From an uncultured Gemmatimonadota bacterium (lineage in GTDB: Bacteria > Gemmatimonadota > Gemmatimonadetes > Gemmatimonadales > Gemmatimonadaceae), in contig CAIRYG010000010.1 in NCBI GenBank assembly GCA_903882745.1, forward strand, positions 372,001-436,000: 64,000 nt of DNA. The letters are read 5' to 3'. Position numbers and translations under genes: made by a program. This document shows positions 63,513-64,000 of the stretch, piece by piece. Position 1 is the stretch's first letter. Every line of letters begins with the position of its first letter. The notes beneath the pieces are model-generated. The model was not told the DNA's origin, made no database searches, and saw only the letters and a program-made list of their open reading frames with translations.

Positions 63513-64000
63513 TTAGCTCGCCAGTGTGCGCAACGCGCGCACAAATGTGTCGAGTTCGGACGTGGACGTATAGACCTGCGGGGTCACACGAACGCCGTGG
63601 ACCCCGGCCCCATCAATGGCGACGGTCCACACCTTGAATCGATCCAAGAGCGTCTTGGCCAAATCGCCGGGGGCGATCCCGTGGATGCCCACGTTCGCGA
63701 TTGCACAGGAACGTGCGGGATCCGCTGGCGTGTTGAGCACAATGCGCGGGAGCCCGCGCACCTTGTCGCTCCAGTAGCGCTGCAGGTAGCGTAGCCGGGC
63801 TTCCTTGCGGGCCACGCCAATGGCCTCGTGAAAGACAATGGCGTTTTCGATGCCAAGATCCGTGTGCGGCGGGTGCGTCCCGGTGTGATTCAACCGCGCG
63901 ATATCGTCCTGCTTTGGCCCTTCGTCACCGTAGATCGGCCAGAGGCGCCCAATCTTCTCCCGCTTCACGTAGAGGATCCCCGCGCCGATGGGCGTGGAGA
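63513..64000 (-). CDS. class V aminotransferase-fold enzyme, C-terminal part (runs off right edge)
   Basis: About 162 C-terminal residues of a PLP-dependent class V enzyme of the isopenicillin-N-epimerase/cysteine-desulfurase-like group. TPIGAGILYVKREKIGRLWP lies just after where the PLP lysine should be. HTGTHPPHTDLGIENAIVFH is a family-typical string, and GVRVTPQVYTSTSELDTFV ends the small domain. The PLP lysine itself lies outside the window. The stop codon directly abuts the stop of the convergent EAL gene. Confidence 0.85.
   Translation of the reverse strand, partial: STPIGAGILYVKREKIGRLWPIYGDEGPKQDDIARLNHTGTHPPHTDLGIENAIVFHEAIGVARKEARLRYLQRYWSDKVRGLPRIVLNTPADPARSCAIANVGIHGIAPGDLAKTLLDRFKVWTVAIDGAGVHGVRVTPQVYTSTSELDTFVRALRTLAS

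Overview
The window is 64 kb of GC-rich, densely packed, uninterrupted chromosome. It codes for a Gram-negative envelope: a TonB-dependent receptor, a beta-barrel protein, many lipoboxes, and signal peptides ending in A-x-A or AQ. Secreted peptidases and paralogous VPS10/sortilin-like beta-propeller proteins are very abundant. Together these suggest a member of Gemmatimonadota or a similar bacterium. That is an inference from gene content; no rRNA gene is present. The only RNA gene is tRNA-Pro(GGG) near 42.2 kb. I saw no phage, insertion sequence, integrase or CRISPR array.

Layout. 0-6 kb: the 5' part of acetoacetyl-CoA synthetase, a Y-family DNA polymerase, an active/inactive M16 protease pair and dUTPase. 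6-9.1 kb: two secreted proteins of unknown function. 9.1-9.5 kb: a non-coding segment with 23-bp repeats and two copies of a structured element, one after each of two convergent genes. 9.5-18.8 kb: an orphan DNA methyltransferase, cytochrome c, an orphan TonB-plug protein, M28 peptidase, HemJ, a MacB-type permease, S9 peptidase and a FabH-like synthase. 18.8-36.2 kb: a hybrid sensor kinase, an EXORDIUM-like lipoprotein, a large VPS10-like protein, GMC oxidoreductase, two M20 peptidases, a phosphodiester glycosidase, a VOC protein and a BtuB-like receptor with a candidate cobalamin riboswitch in its leader. 36.2-42.2 kb: a less GC-rich block with a hairpin-rich leader and a large Ig-repeat/metalloprotease gene interrupted by an in-frame TAG. 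42.2-52.3 kb: tRNA, a membrane kinase, M20 and M6 peptidases, small secreted proteins, and a membrane-anchored BTAD/ATPase regulator flanked by interrupted reading frames. 52.3-58.4 kb: an overlapping VPS10-amidase-fucosidase operon. 58.5-63.5 kb: two isochorismatase-fold proteins lacking the usual catalytic Asp, directly followed by a hybrid kinase and a REC-EAL phosphodiesterase. The right edge cuts a class V aminotransferase.

How the genes work together. The dominant theme is extracytoplasmic breakdown of peptides and amides: M16 x2, M20 x3, M28, S9, M6, M8-like, amidase and fucosidase. Alongside it are three multi-domain sensor kinases and one c-di-GMP phosphodiesterase. The observations I consider most worth following are the paired 3'-end elements at 9.2/9.5 kb, the isochorismatase-like/hybrid kinase/EAL operon, and the set of in-frame stop interruptions at 37.36, 49.62 and 52.02 kb.
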